A stretch of 64,000 nt of DNA. Origin: Propionibacteriaceae bacterium. GTDB taxonomy: Bacteria > Actinomycetota > Actinomycetes > Propionibacteriales > Propionibacteriaceae. Below, in pieces: positions 9,701 through 16,498 of the stretch. The position numbers were made by a program, and so were the translations under genes. The notes under the pieces were generated by a model. The model searched no databases and was not told where the DNA came from. It saw nothing but the letters and a program-made list of their open reading frames with translations. How positions within the stretch are numbered: position 1 is the first letter of the stretch; each line of letters begins with the position of its first letter. Where the stretch lies: the NCBI GenBank assembly GCA_031285845.1, contig JAITVK010000032.1, positions 62,001-126,000 on the forward strand, in the 5' to 3' direction.

Positions 9701-11636
9701 TCCACCGGCGGGCACGACCCCGATGGAGCTGACACTCTACGCCGGCACGACCGCGAGTTGCGAGTTCATCAACACCGCCGACACGCATCTGACCTTGGTG
9801 AAAGAGGTCGACGGTGGTACGAGTACCCCCGCCGACTGGACACTGATCGGCACCGGACCAACCGTCATCACCGGCAAAACCGGTGACACCACCGTGACCA
9901 ACGCCGTCGTGACACCCGGAACGTACTCGCTGAGCGAGACTGGTTCTCCCACCGGAACCGGAACCTACACCGCAGCCTGGACCTGCGTGAACGCTGACAA
10001 AACCCCAGTCACCATCACCGACGGGAAGGTCACCCTCACCACAGGCGCGGACGTCACCTGCACCGCAACCAACACCTGGCAAGCACCACCCACCCACTTG
10101 ACCCTGGTCAAAACCGTCGTCAACGGAACCGGCGGCACCGGCGTGCCAACCGACTGGACACTGACCGGAACCGGACCCACCACCATCACCGGCAAAACCG
10201 GCGACACCACCGTCACCAACGCCGTCGTGACACCCGGAACGTACTCGCTGAGCGAGACTGGTTCTCCCACCGGAACCGGCACCTACACCGCAGCCTGGAC
10301 CTGCGTGAACGCTGACAAGACCCCCGTCACCATCACCGACGGGAAGGTCACCCTCACCACAGGCGCGGACGTCACCTGCACCGCCACCAACACCTGGCAA
10401 GCACCCCCACCACCACCCGACACCCACCTCACCCTGGTCAAAACGGTGATCAACGGGACTGGGGGAACCGGCGTGCCAACCGACTGGACACTGACCGGAA
10501 CCGGACCCACCACCATCACCGGCAAAACCGGTGACACCACCGTCACCAACGCCGTCGTGACACCCGGAACGTACTCGCTGAGCGAGACTGGTTCTCCCAC
10601 CGGACCCGGAACCTACACCGCAGCCTGGACCTGCGTGAACGCTGACAAAACCCCGGTCACAATGCACGGCACGACAGTCACACTCGCCGTCGGCGACGAC
10701 ATCACCTGCACCGCCACCAACACCTGGCAAGCACCCCCACCACCACCCGACACCCACCTCACCCTCGTGAAGACCGTCGTCAACGGAACCGGCGGCACCG
10801 GTAAGAGCACAGACTGGTCGTTGATCGCGACCGGCCCGACCTCCTTCACCGGGATCACTGGCACGGCTCAGGTCACGAACGTCCTGGTCAAACCCGGCGA
10901 CTACACCCTGACAGAGTCGGGTGGACCCGTCGCCGGAACCGGCACCTACACCGCAGCCTGGACCTGCGTGAACGCTGACAAAACCCCAGTCACACTGCAC
11001 GGCACGACAGTCACACTCGCCGTCGGCGACGACATCACCTGCACCGCCACCAACACCTGGCAAGCACCACCCACCCACTTGACCCTGGTCAAAACCGTCG
11101 TCAACGGGACTGGGGGAACAGCCGTCGCCTCCGACTGGACACTGACCGGCACCGGACCCACCACCATCACCGGCAAAACCGGTGACACCACCGTCACCAA
11201 CGCCGTCGTGACACCCGGGACCTACGCTCTCACCGAAACCGGTTCTCCCACCGGACCCGGAACCTACACTGGAACTTGGGCCTGTGTGAACGCTGACAAG
11301 ACCCCGGTCACCATCACCGACGGGAAGGTCACCCTCACCACAGGCGCGGACGTCACCTGCACCGCAACCAACACCTGGCAAGCACCACCCACCCCGCCAG
11401 AACCCCCAGCTCCGCCCACTCCACCGACTCCGCCCAAACCTCCGCTGGTGATCAAACCCCCGCAGGTGACCCGTCCAGGGTTGCCCGCGCGGCCAGTGGT
11501 GCCAACCGGTGGCGTGATCGAAACCCGCTCGGCGCCAGACTGGATCCCGGGGGTCGCGGTGACAGCGACACTGCTGGGGGCCGGATTGATCGGTTGGGTG
11601 CTTCGTCGACGCAAGGATGGTGATCCGCAAGCCTGA
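6732..11636 (+). CDS. vWA-domain cell-surface protein with tandem Ig-like repeats
   Basis: A 1634-residue exported surface protein. It begins with a signal peptide (MRRTARPLALTAAITLALSS), then a prealbumin-like region, then a von Willebrand factor A domain with MIDAS residues DLSYS (about residues 197-201) and ITDGD (about 319-322). Several beta-domains follow (for example SSLNIVKQVV...), then five near-identical 100-residue repeats beginning THLTLVK and ending CTATNTWQAP, a proline-rich stalk, the sequence VPTGG, a hydrophobic helix and RRRK. This end resembles a sortase sorting signal but is not a canonical LPXTG. The architecture is that of an adhesin or pilus-tip protein; no pilus or sortase gene is nearby. 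GTG 6678 is an alternative start, but 6732 gives a normal signal peptide. Confidence 0.85.
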   Translation: MRRTARPLALTAAITLALSSVMMTFAPTTQAVVPAPSGDSAVVSVKVGGIREGTAVTGLAGVTLQLHKGGRSNTVGDPITDPWATCVSDADGDCNFVIPDTAPGEANFDNRFYIKQADSSPTGWYENSTFSTSSRLTDPSYVMRTGLQLRDGRTYLSTRDFPLTNTGGRSSAGVWAESLDNPALPASCGINAALILDLSYSVASGDGGDSALPQLKAAATGLTDALVGTASQVGLFTFGRNAPASFPMNANRPLTPVSTQAGASQVEGWISGLAIPGTGGAVGGIGNAESTNWDQGLYQVAQQQNDAAGKLFDVAIIITDGDPTRYSEAMGNGYTTRFAEVEQAVFSANALKERGTRVIAIGVGDGVVDSAPNLRAISGPTSNTDYYTVGWNEAAETIKSLALAGCVAAPQTSSLNIVKQVVPADSNGDPDYTKAVPAAGWTVKPTTTTLGATFDKTSGVTAAGTGAVGFTLTIPSDQPTAEVTVTEDTTPIDPGDNTYTPVPSAIGSQAADCVLKSPTGGPDTPLALTDPNAAPGSFGVNLEPGQIASCTIYNQATIEPATIRVDKTWVINGTSYADGQQPTGFSSSYLIDQLEKASYPDLAWGVTYPGWQPGMIGTLTETVSLPASCTWTEKPGVITPDRPDGTDTISFTGVSLERTGPSGQPDIGTAYNLAKPSWPANPTWVGYNSSSVTTYKDKLEAGDNTWVVTNDVTCSPQLLLGKIVTGQPGVVFQTTPADPRDWNLKAIDLTDSTNPPLESPLLPECSPSQPTECNPPGSNSVGHQLVTAIPTHAYALAEAGPTTAPTYIQELHPNAAQPLPDDPNTPGDESRPMSLEPQATGSWNCATYAPSGTGDILPEGHTFGRITIPYDTRMIGCTTVNDTAEISATKTVVGGAATANQWTYSLTPVAANATDPAPNLSQATFGTATTPQAYKVLPMQKYTVSEDSGGPAGYTLTDVRCTWTAPQWGTDDPEPSWGAMIVHTDESILHPPAGTTPMELTLYAGTTASCEFINTADTHLTLVKEVDGGTSTPADWTLIGTGPTVITGKTGDTTVTNAVVTPGTYSLSETGSPTGTGTYTAAWTCVNADKTPVTITDGKVTLTTGADVTCTATNTWQAPPTHLTLVKTVVNGTGGTGVPTDWTLTGTGPTTITGKTGDTTVTNAVVTPGTYSLSETGSPTGTGTYTAAWTCVNADKTPVTITDGKVTLTTGADVTCTATNTWQAPPPPPDTHLTLVKTVINGTGGTGVPTDWTLTGTGPTTITGKTGDTTVTNAVVTPGTYSLSETGSPTGPGTYTAAWTCVNADKTPVTMHGTTVTLAVGDDITCTATNTWQAPPPPPDTHLTLVKTVVNGTGGTGKSTDWSLIATGPTSFTGITGTAQVTNVLVKPGDYTLTESGGPVAGTGTYTAAWTCVNADKTPVTLHGTTVTLAVGDDITCTATNTWQAPPTHLTLVKTVVNGTGGTAVASDWTLTGTGPTTITGKTGDTTVTNAVVTPGTYALTETGSPTGPGTYTGTWACVNADKTPVTITDGKVTLTTGADVTCTATNTWQAPPTPPEPPAPPTPPTPPKPPLVIKPPQVTRPGLPARPVVPTGGVIETRSAPDWIPGVAVTATLLGAGLIGWVLRRRKDGDPQA
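9783..11390 (+). repeat. Five tandem coding repeats of about 310-330 bp
   Basis: Units begin at 9783, 10092, 10422, 10752 and 11073 and encode the THLTLVK...TWQAP modules. Long stretches are identical at the DNA level between units, including synonymous positions, so they are recently duplicated or homogenised by recombination. Unit 4 is the most diverged, and its middle differs (FTGITGTAQVTNVLVKPG). Confidence 0.9.
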
Positions 11637-11723
11637 CCATCCCTCACAGACCCTCTTTCCATCCCGATGTTCTGGGGGCCGTGGACCACGCCCGGCAGGG
11701 CGGCCTCCCAGAACGCGTGAATG

Positions 11724-11765
11724 ACTGTGGCCCCGACCTCCAGTCAGGTCGGAGCCACAGTCTTT
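11724..11765. terminator. Bidirectional stem-loop terminator
   Basis: 16-bp arms (11724-11739 and 11746-11761) with one mismatch, a 6-nt loop, then CTTT. It lies between the convergent surface-protein gene and the ABC permease gene and can serve both. Confidence 0.8.
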
Positions 11766-11814
11766 CAGGTTGGAACGGCGACAGGCTCGTCCGCCCGTAC
11801 CCTCGAATCCCGCT

Positions 11815-12576
11815 TCAGGCGGCCTTGTGATAGAGCCGGATGGCGAGAACGTACGTCACGACCATGATGCCGACACACCACGCCAACGCGATCCAGATGC
11901 TGGAGCCGACGGGCTGACCGGTGAGCAGATCGCGTAGCGTGTCGACGATCGACGTGACCGGCTGATATTCGGCGAACACCCTCACGACAAGCGGCATCGT
12001 GTCGGTGGGAGCGAATGCCGAGGAGAGGAAGGGCAGGAAGATCAGCGGGTACGAGAAAGCGCCGGCTGTCTCCGCTGACTTGGCCGTCAGGCCGGGGATC
12101 ACAGCCAGCCATGTCATCGCCAACGTGAAAAGCAGGACGATGCCGATGACAGCCAGCCAGTTGAGGATTCCAGCCGAGGAACGGAATCCGATCACCAACG
12201 CGACCGCGACGACCAGCAGAACCGACACCATGTTGGACACCAGCGAGGTGAGGACGTGAGCCCATAGGGCGGCTCCGCGAGAAATCGGCATGGTGTGCAG
12301 CCGGGAGAAGATTCCTTTCTGTCGATCCGTGAACACGCGCAGTGCGGTGTACGCGACGCCGGAGGCGACAGTGATGAGAATGATGCCCGGCAGTTGGTAC
12401 GTCACATAGTTGGTGCCTTGAGGCAATGCTGACTTGATGGCGCCGCCGAAGACGTAGACGAACATCAACATCATGGCGATCGGCATGACACAGACCGTGA
12501 TGATCGTGTCAGGGCTGCGCAGAATGTGTCTCATGGACCGCCCGGTCAGGACGGATAGGTCTGACATGGCGCTCAT
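11815..12576 (-). CDS. ABC-2 type permease, DrrB-like
   Basis: A 253-residue membrane protein of the ABC-2 exporter family with six hydrophobic segments. The N-terminal RSMRHILRSPDTIITVCVMPIAMMLMFVYVFGG is typical of daunorubicin-resistance DrrB-like permeases. The family's conserved central part (RQKGIFSRLHTMPISRGAALWAH) lies about residues 84-107. It is translationally coupled to the ATPase gene: its ATG overlaps the ATPase stop codon (ATGA) and GGAGG lies 7 bases before. With the ATPase it probably exports a drug or other hydrophobic compound under PadR control. It is the last gene of the four-gene operon. Confidence 0.88.
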   Translation of the reverse strand: MSAMSDLSVLTGRSMRHILRSPDTIITVCVMPIAMMLMFVYVFGGAIKSALPQGTNYVTYQLPGIILITVASGVAYTALRVFTDRQKGIFSRLHTMPISRGAALWAHVLTSLVSNMVSVLLVVAVALVIGFRSSAGILNWLAVIGIVLLFTLAMTWLAVIPGLTAKSAETAGAFSYPLIFLPFLSSAFAPTDTMPLVVRVFAEYQPVTSIVDTLRDLLTGQPVGSSIWIALAWCVGIMVVTYVLAIRLYHKAA

Positions 12577-13442
12577 TTGGTGGCCTCCTTGGCGGTGATC
12601 GCGAGGAAGATATCTTCCAGCGATGGCTGCTTTTCGACGTACTCCACTTCAGCGGGCGGGAAGAGCTGTTTGAGCTCGTCCATGGTGCCACAAGCGATGA
12701 TGACGCCTTCGTGCAGGATGGCGATGCGGTCGGCCAAATGCTCGGCCTCTTCCAAATACTGTGTGGTGAGCAAAATTGTCGTACCTCCGGCTGCGAGTTC
12801 CTGGACTGATCGCCAGACTTCGATGCGCGCCTCGGGATCCAGACCCGTGGTGGGTTCGTCGAGGAAGATGACCTCGGGGCTGCCGACGAGACTCATGGCG
12901 ATGTCCAGACGGCGAGTCATTCCTCCGGAGTACGTCGATGCGCGCCGATCACCGGCGTCGACCAACCCGAAGCGGGCGAGCAGCGCGTCGGCTGTTCCGC
13001 TCGGGTTGGGGACGCGGCGTAGTTTGGCGATCAGGACGAGGTTTTCGCGCCCGGTCAGCATGTCGTCGACGGCCGCGAACTGCCCGGTCAGCGAGATCGA
13101 TTGGCGTACTTTGGCCGCCTCGGTCACCACATCATGCCCACAGACTTCGACTCGACCGGAGTCAGCTTTGAGCAGCGTGGCGCAGATGTTGATCGTGGTC
13201 GTCTTGCCCGCGCCGTTGGAGCCGAGCAGGGCGAAGATCTCGCCCCGTCCGACCGTGAAATCGACGCCGCGAAGGACCTGGTGGTCACCGAAGTCTTTGC
13301 GCAAGTCATCGACGAGTATCGCCGGGGCGCTCGATCGCTGGTCGCCCGATCCGGGTGCGTACGATCCCGGTTTGCTCGATCCGGGTGCGTACGATCCGGT
13401 GACACTCATTCCCGGCTCGCTTGATCCCCCCTGGCCCGTCAT
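12573..13442 (-). CDS. ABC transporter ATP-binding protein, DrrA-like
   Basis: A 289-residue exporter ATPase: Walker A GSNGAGKTT, signature YSGGMTRRLDIA, Walker B VIFLDEPTTGLDP, and a His-switch-like position in the ILLTTQYLEEAEHLADRI segment that is Gln instead of His, as usual in DrrA-type proteins. About 40 extra N-terminal residues are a repetitive GSYAPGS linker encoded by a 30-bp DNA repeat, absent from typical family members. The start at 13442 overlaps the DUF1048 stop by four bases and has AAGGTG upstream. It energises the DrrB-like permease encoded next. Confidence 0.92.
   Translation of the reverse strand: MTGQGGSSEPGMSVTGSYAPGSSKPGSYAPGSGDQRSSAPAILVDDLRKDFGDHQVLRGVDFTVGRGEIFALLGSNGAGKTTTINICATLLKADSGRVEVCGHDVVTEAAKVRQSISLTGQFAAVDDMLTGRENLVLIAKLRRVPNPSGTADALLARFGLVDAGDRRASTYSGGMTRRLDIAMSLVGSPEVIFLDEPTTGLDPEARIEVWRSVQELAAGGTTILLTTQYLEEAEHLADRIAILHEGVIIACGTMDELKQLFPPAEVEYVEKQPSLEDIFLAITAKEATK
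13347..13397. repeat. 30-bp-period direct repeat in the DrrA-like N terminus
   Basis: A 21-bp word occurs twice (13347-13367 and 13377-13397), encoding the repeated GSYAPGS units. It looks like a small in-frame duplication. Confidence 0.7.
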
Positions 13443-13810
13443 CGCTGATCACCTTCCCGCTTGATCATGCGCTGGATGTCTCGGTTGAGCGCGTCATGCT
13501 GGTTGGTGGTCCAAGTCTTGGCATTGGCCAGCAGTTCGTCGGCGAAATCGGCCACATCCTCGCCAGTGATGTCGAGCACGCCACGCCCTTGCGCAGCCCC
13601 GGCTTCGAACAGGTCGTAGACGTCGGTCATGATCGCGATGACGTCCATCCCATCGCCACCGGAATGCGCCCACATGTAGTGTTCGATCTTGTGATAGGTG
13701 TAGCTGTATTCCTTCGGCAGCGCATCGACCTTGGCCTGCAACTGCTTGTATTCCCGCTTCTCCCGACGGACTTTCTCCATCCAGGTGAATAGTCGGCTCA
13801 GTGGATTCAT
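13439..13810 (-). CDS. DUF1048 domain-containing protein
   Basis: A 123-residue soluble helical protein. The pattern RREKREYKQLQAKVDALPKEYSYTYHKIEHYMW, followed by a short region around GGDGMD and an EDVADFADELLANAKTW end, fits DUF1048, a small family usually encoded between a PadR repressor and a DrrAB-like ABC exporter. Function is not known; such proteins may assist or modulate the regulator or transporter (inference). It overlaps both neighbours by four bases, so translation of the whole operon is coupled. A clear AGAGGGGGAC lies before the start. Confidence 0.85.
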   Translation of the reverse strand: MNPLSRLFTWMEKVRREKREYKQLQAKVDALPKEYSYTYHKIEHYMWAHSGGDGMDVIAIMTDVYDLFEAGAAQGRGVLDITGEDVADFADELLANAKTWTTNQHDALNRDIQRMIKREGDQR

Positions 13811-14133
13811 GAGTCCCCCTCTTTCAATGTGGTGATGGTTGACGCGACGAACTCCCAGCGATCCCAGAACTGGGCCAACTCTGCACGCCCCGCGTCGGTG
13901 AGCGTGTAGAACTTCCGTGGCGGACCCATCTGCGACGGCTTCTTCTCCACGTTGACCAGGTGGTTCTTCTCTAGTCGCAGCAGAATTGTGTAGACGGTCC
14001 CTTCGACGACCTCATCGAATCCGAGGTCGTTGAGCCGTCGCGTGATGTCGTACCCATAGGTCTCCTCGCGACTGATGATCTCGAGGACGCACCCCTCAAG
14101 AACGCCTTTCAGCAGCTCGGTCAAGCCTTTCAC
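13807..14133 (-). CDS. PadR-family transcriptional regulator
   Basis: A 108-residue winged-helix repressor. The core ELLKGVLEGCVLEIISREETYGYDITRRLNDLGF..VVEGTVYTILLRLEKNHLV....... GPPRKFYTLTDAGRAEL is diagnostic of PadR. It starts with GTG preceded by GGAGGG at 7 bases. It is the first gene of the operon padR-DUF1048-ATPase-permease and most likely represses its own operon until a ligand binds. The AT-richer upstream stretch with repeated GTGACA/TGTCAC words is the candidate operator. Confidence 0.92.
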   Translation of the reverse strand: MKGLTELLKGVLEGCVLEIISREETYGYDITRRLNDLGFDEVVEGTVYTILLRLEKNHLVNVEKKPSQMGPPRKFYTLTDAGRAELAQFWDRWEFVASTITTLKEGDS

Positions 14134-14205
14134 GATGGTTCCCTCCTTCGTTCGTTCCGCTCTGATCAGGTCGTACGGGCGACGCCCGGTCTAATCCCGA
14201 TCGAT

Positions 14206-14300
14206 GTGTCACCTGGTGAGTGACACTGGTACTCAGTAGCACTGCTCATCAGTAACACTGGGTACTAGTACATAGTGACACACAGTAGACAAAAGTGTCA
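14206..14300. promoter_or_regulatory. Candidate PadR operator region
   Basis: Contains a 7-bp inverted repeat GTGTCAC (14206-14212) / GTGACAC (14220-14226), a second pair GTGACA (14275) / GTGTCA (14295), and two GGTACT words in between. The cluster lies directly upstream of padR. Operator function is inferred from position and symmetry. Confidence 0.45.
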
Positions 14301-14512
14301 AGCATCGCTGGGATGAGGCGGATGACATCCACTCCCGGGAAAACAGCTCCAAGTTGAATCCCGCCAAGCTTCGCGAAGTCTTGCTCCACTTGACGAACGC
14401 GATCGATGCCAAAGCGAACGTCGACGAGACGGTCCTCTACAAGCTGCTGCATTTCATTGACGTCGACTTCTTCGAGAAGTACGGCCGCTCTGTCACCGGG
14501 TTGTCGCGCGTC
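14279..14512 (+). pseudogene. Fragment of a Panacea/SocA-type antitoxin gene
   Basis: The plus frame encodes ...NSSKLNPAKLREVLLHLTNA, IDAKANVDETVLYKLLHFID and VDFFEKYGRSVTG. This closely resembles the N-terminal part of the Panacea (DUF4065, SocA-like) domain found in antitoxins and phage-linked proteins. After VTG the similarity stops and the frame continues into the tRNA gene. No start codon with a ribosome site is seen, and a TGA lies just upstream at 14276. I read it as a relic truncated at both ends, left beside a tRNA gene that is an integration hot spot. The assignment rests on pattern recognition only. Confidence 0.55.
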
Positions 14513-14583
14513 AGACTGCCACGCGGTCCGCTGCCCACTGGTCGTACGAGCCAATGGCGCGAAGCTGTCGCGTACGATCAAAC

Positions 14584-14613
14584 TTGGAGGAACACCTGTC
14601 GACTTGGTAAAGT
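14584..14613 (+). promoter_or_regulatory. Probable tRNA-Ile promoter
   Basis: TTGGAG (14584-14589), an 18-bp spacer and TAAAGT (14608-14613) lie just before the tRNA 5' end at 14624. Confidence 0.45.
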
Positions 14614-14623
14614 TGCTCTGCGC

Positions 14624-14700
14624 GGGTCTATAGCTCAGTCGGTTAGAGCGCTGCCCTGATAAGGCAGAGGTCGGTGGTTCAAGTCCACCTAGACCCACCA
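14624..14700 (+). tRNA. tRNA-Ile (anticodon GAT)
   Basis: Full cloverleaf: acceptor stem GGGTCTA pairing with TAGACCC, D-arm AGCTCAGTCGGTTAGAGC, anticodon stem CTGCC/GGCAG with loop CTGATAA giving anticodon GAT, T-arm GGTGGTTCAAGTCCACC, discriminator A (14697) and encoded CCA (14698-14700). The 3' 35 bases are repeated at 20407-20441, marking it as the attachment site of an integrated element. Its original terminator appears to lie beyond the element at 20466-20494. Confidence 0.97.
14664..14698 (+). repeat. Attachment site, tRNA side
   Basis: 35-bp core identical to 20407-20441, covering the 3' part of the anticodon stem, the T-arm, acceptor strand, discriminator and first C of CCA. Typical of tRNA 3'-end integration. 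Confidence 0.92.
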
Positions 14701-14789
14701 GGAAAGCTATAGGTGCTAGTCAGTAGCCGATCATCGGGAATGAGTTTCCCGCACATTCCCCAAGGATACGGTTAGTTTCCCGGGGTTTG

Positions 14790-14808
14790 AGTGTAGTCTA
14801 GAGTGTAG
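14790..14808 (+). repeat. Candidate integrase arm-type sites, left pair
   Basis: Two AGTGTAG heptamers 12 bp apart (starting 14790 and 14802) between the attachment core and the int stop codon. The 19-bp unit matches 20345-20363 at 17 of 19 positions. Confidence 0.55.
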
Positions 14809-14822
14809 TTCCAGAGAATGGT

Positions 14823-16178
14823 TCAGCGCGTGTACAACCGTGAGAGGGCGTCGGCCATCGGCGCTGGGTCGTGAATGTCCGTGTAGGCAGACTGGTTGAC
14901 ATCGGGGGAATGTCCGAACCACGCTGCTCGAATCTCGACCGGCACATTCTCCGAAATGACTAGGCCGTTCAGCGTCGCTCGCCACACATGCGACCGTTGA
15001 ACGAATAGATCGCCGATACTTAGTTGCTCGGCCATCTGTATGTAAAGCTTCCGTACCGCTTTTGAGGCGTTGGACGAGTCCCAGGACTTCGAAGGATCGG
15101 CGGGGGCGCCAATGACTGGCGACTCCAGACTAGGGGCATTTGCGCGCCGCTCCCGTAAGCGCTGTGCCACTGGCTCAACAGCGACGGGAAAGGCTCGGGC
15201 GCGACCAGTCTTTGCTCGCCCCTCCCAGACGGGCACGTAGAGGGTGTCATCATCGGCTTTCAAACGTCCCCGCTTGACCTGATCGGCCTTGATCTGGTCC
15301 ATGTCCGCCCAGGTCAAGCCGAGCGCCTCATCGATCCTCAATCCTGTCGTGGCTTGAAGCAATGTCAGGTCAGCGGCATTGGTCGTAACTGCAACTCGGT
15401 CAGCGCGAGAGTACCGGCCTCGTTTCGGCGATCCGACTCCATCCGCCGTGTCCAGCGCGAGAAGGTAGTCGAGTACCGCTCGCCATTGATCGAGGTCGAG
15501 ACCCACCCCTCCTCGGCCCGTTCGGCTATCGGGGTTCTCAAGGCTGAGTTGCACCCCATAAAGCGGGTTATGGTCAATCGCCCCGGCTCGGACGAGTTGC
15601 CCCAAGACATACTTCGACAAGACCGCCTTGGCGTGCTTGGCTGTCCCATCTCCGTGAAGTGCCGCAATCTCGACGAGACACTTCTCCAAGACCGTGAACT
15701 TTGACGCCTCATGGATTGCCTTTCCCCTCAAGCTAGCTTTGTGGGTGTGATCCTTCCGAGCGCACTTCCCCATGAGCAGGTCCAAAGCACTCAGGTAAGG
15801 ACTGCGCGTGCCCGCCGCCAGCCCGGCAGCATCAATAGCTGGCCCCACCACGGTCGAGACAAACACGTCGATCTGGCCTGACGGTTTCCAACTCGCATGA
15901 GGACCCGTAGAAAGAAGCATAGCTGCGGTTCGCTTCGCCCTCGCCCTCAAATCACCCACCGCCGTTCGTGGCGGTACTTGGGTCTGCCTTCGCAAGAGAG
16001 TTCCATCCATAAGACGCACGGACCAAGTAAGCCTGATAGAGCCATTTTTCATCGGTACCGGAGTCGTGCGATCAATGGACGTCTCTCCATCATTGAGCCG
16101 CGAAGATGAGGCTTTGCGATGGGTTCGACGCTTAGCGGGCGGTGCCATTGGGGCGGGTTCCGATGCTCTGATAGTCAT
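14823..16178 (-). CDS. int: Tyrosine recombinase (element integrase)
   Basis: A 451-residue site-specific tyrosine recombinase with catalytic Arg281 (ATTGLRIDEALGL), His397 and Arg400 (HVWRATLN), His423 (WFGHSP) and nucleophile Tyr432 (QSAYTDI). An AP2-like arm-binding and a SAM-like core-binding region precede them. It lies at the tRNA-proximal end, reading toward the tRNA, the usual place for such integrases. It should catalyse integration and excision between the 35-bp cores. The ATG has no Shine-Dalgarno, but TACACT lies exactly six bases upstream, so it probably also has its own leaderless promoter in addition to operon read-through from xis. Confidence 0.95.
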   Translation of the reverse strand: MTIRASEPAPMAPPAKRRTHRKASSSRLNDGETSIDRTTPVPMKNGSIRLTWSVRLMDGTLLRRQTQVPPRTAVGDLRARAKRTAAMLLSTGPHASWKPSGQIDVFVSTVVGPAIDAAGLAAGTRSPYLSALDLLMGKCARKDHTHKASLRGKAIHEASKFTVLEKCLVEIAALHGDGTAKHAKAVLSKYVLGQLVRAGAIDHNPLYGVQLSLENPDSRTGRGGVGLDLDQWRAVLDYLLALDTADGVGSPKRGRYSRADRVAVTTNAADLTLLQATTGLRIDEALGLTWADMDQIKADQVKRGRLKADDDTLYVPVWEGRAKTGRARAFPVAVEPVAQRLRERRANAPSLESPVIGAPADPSKSWDSSNASKAVRKLYIQMAEQLSIGDLFVQRSHVWRATLNGLVISENVPVEIRAAWFGHSPDVNQSAYTDIHDPAPMADALSRLYTR

Positions 16179-16184
16179 AGTTTA

Positions 16185-16191
16185 AGTGTAG
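16185..16191 (-). promoter_or_regulatory. int -10 box overlapping an arm-site-like motif
   Basis: On the minus strand TACACT (16190-16185) lies six bases before the int ATG (16178). Its complement is part of AGTGTAG (16185-16191), the same heptamer as the paired repeats near both element ends. Integrase binding here could repress its own gene (inference). Confidence 0.45.
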
Positions 16192-16279
16192 TAAATACGT
16201 TTAGCTCAAGTCAATACTTCGCCCCGATTTACACGAACTGCTCAACCTCATCAGAGGTAGATTCCGCAAACAGCGTCCT

Positions 16280-16498
16280 CTATGACACAATATGCCTTGA
16301 CAGAAACTCATCTATATCAACCTGGCGGTAGACCACTCGCCCACCTGGGTTTCCGTAGCGAATGAAACGTGGTCCTTCACCCTTGGCTCGCCAATTGGCC
16401 AGTGTCTTGGCAGTGATACCGAGGCGTTGTGCTGCCTCGCAAGACGACAACGCATAGCAATCATCGATAATCGGTCGAGGGGCGGGTTTATGGCTCAT
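16280..16498 (-). CDS. xis: Helix-turn-helix excisionase
   Basis: A 72-residue MerR/AlpA-like winged-helix protein: YALSSCEAAQRLGITAKTLANWRAKGEGPRFIRYG, then a wing GGRVVYRQVDIDEFL. This is the standard form of small excisionases in actinobacterial integrative elements, which bend DNA at the attachment sites and direct the integrase to excise. Its ATG overlaps the rep stop (ATGA) with GAGG before it. A 101-base gap holding a promoter-like sequence separates it from int. Confidence 0.88.
   Translation of the reverse strand: MSHKPAPRPIIDDCYALSSCEAAQRLGITAKTLANWRAKGEGPRFIRYGNPGGRVVYRQVDIDEFLSRHIVS

Noticed and set aside
9783..11390. Regular repeats as a possible CRISPR array
   Set aside because: Units are 309-330 bp, coding, and without unique spacers.
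9186..11630. 814-codon minus-strand frame opposite the surface-protein repeats
   Set aside because: Created by the codon pattern of the plus-strand repeats; Cys/Gly/Arg-rich, no start signals and no family.
14249..14698. Minus-strand frame beginning MGLGGLEPPTSALSGQRSNR
   Set aside because: It is antisense to the tRNA-Ile gene. Such GGLEPPTSALSGQRSNR frames are a well-known artefact of tRNA genes read backwards.
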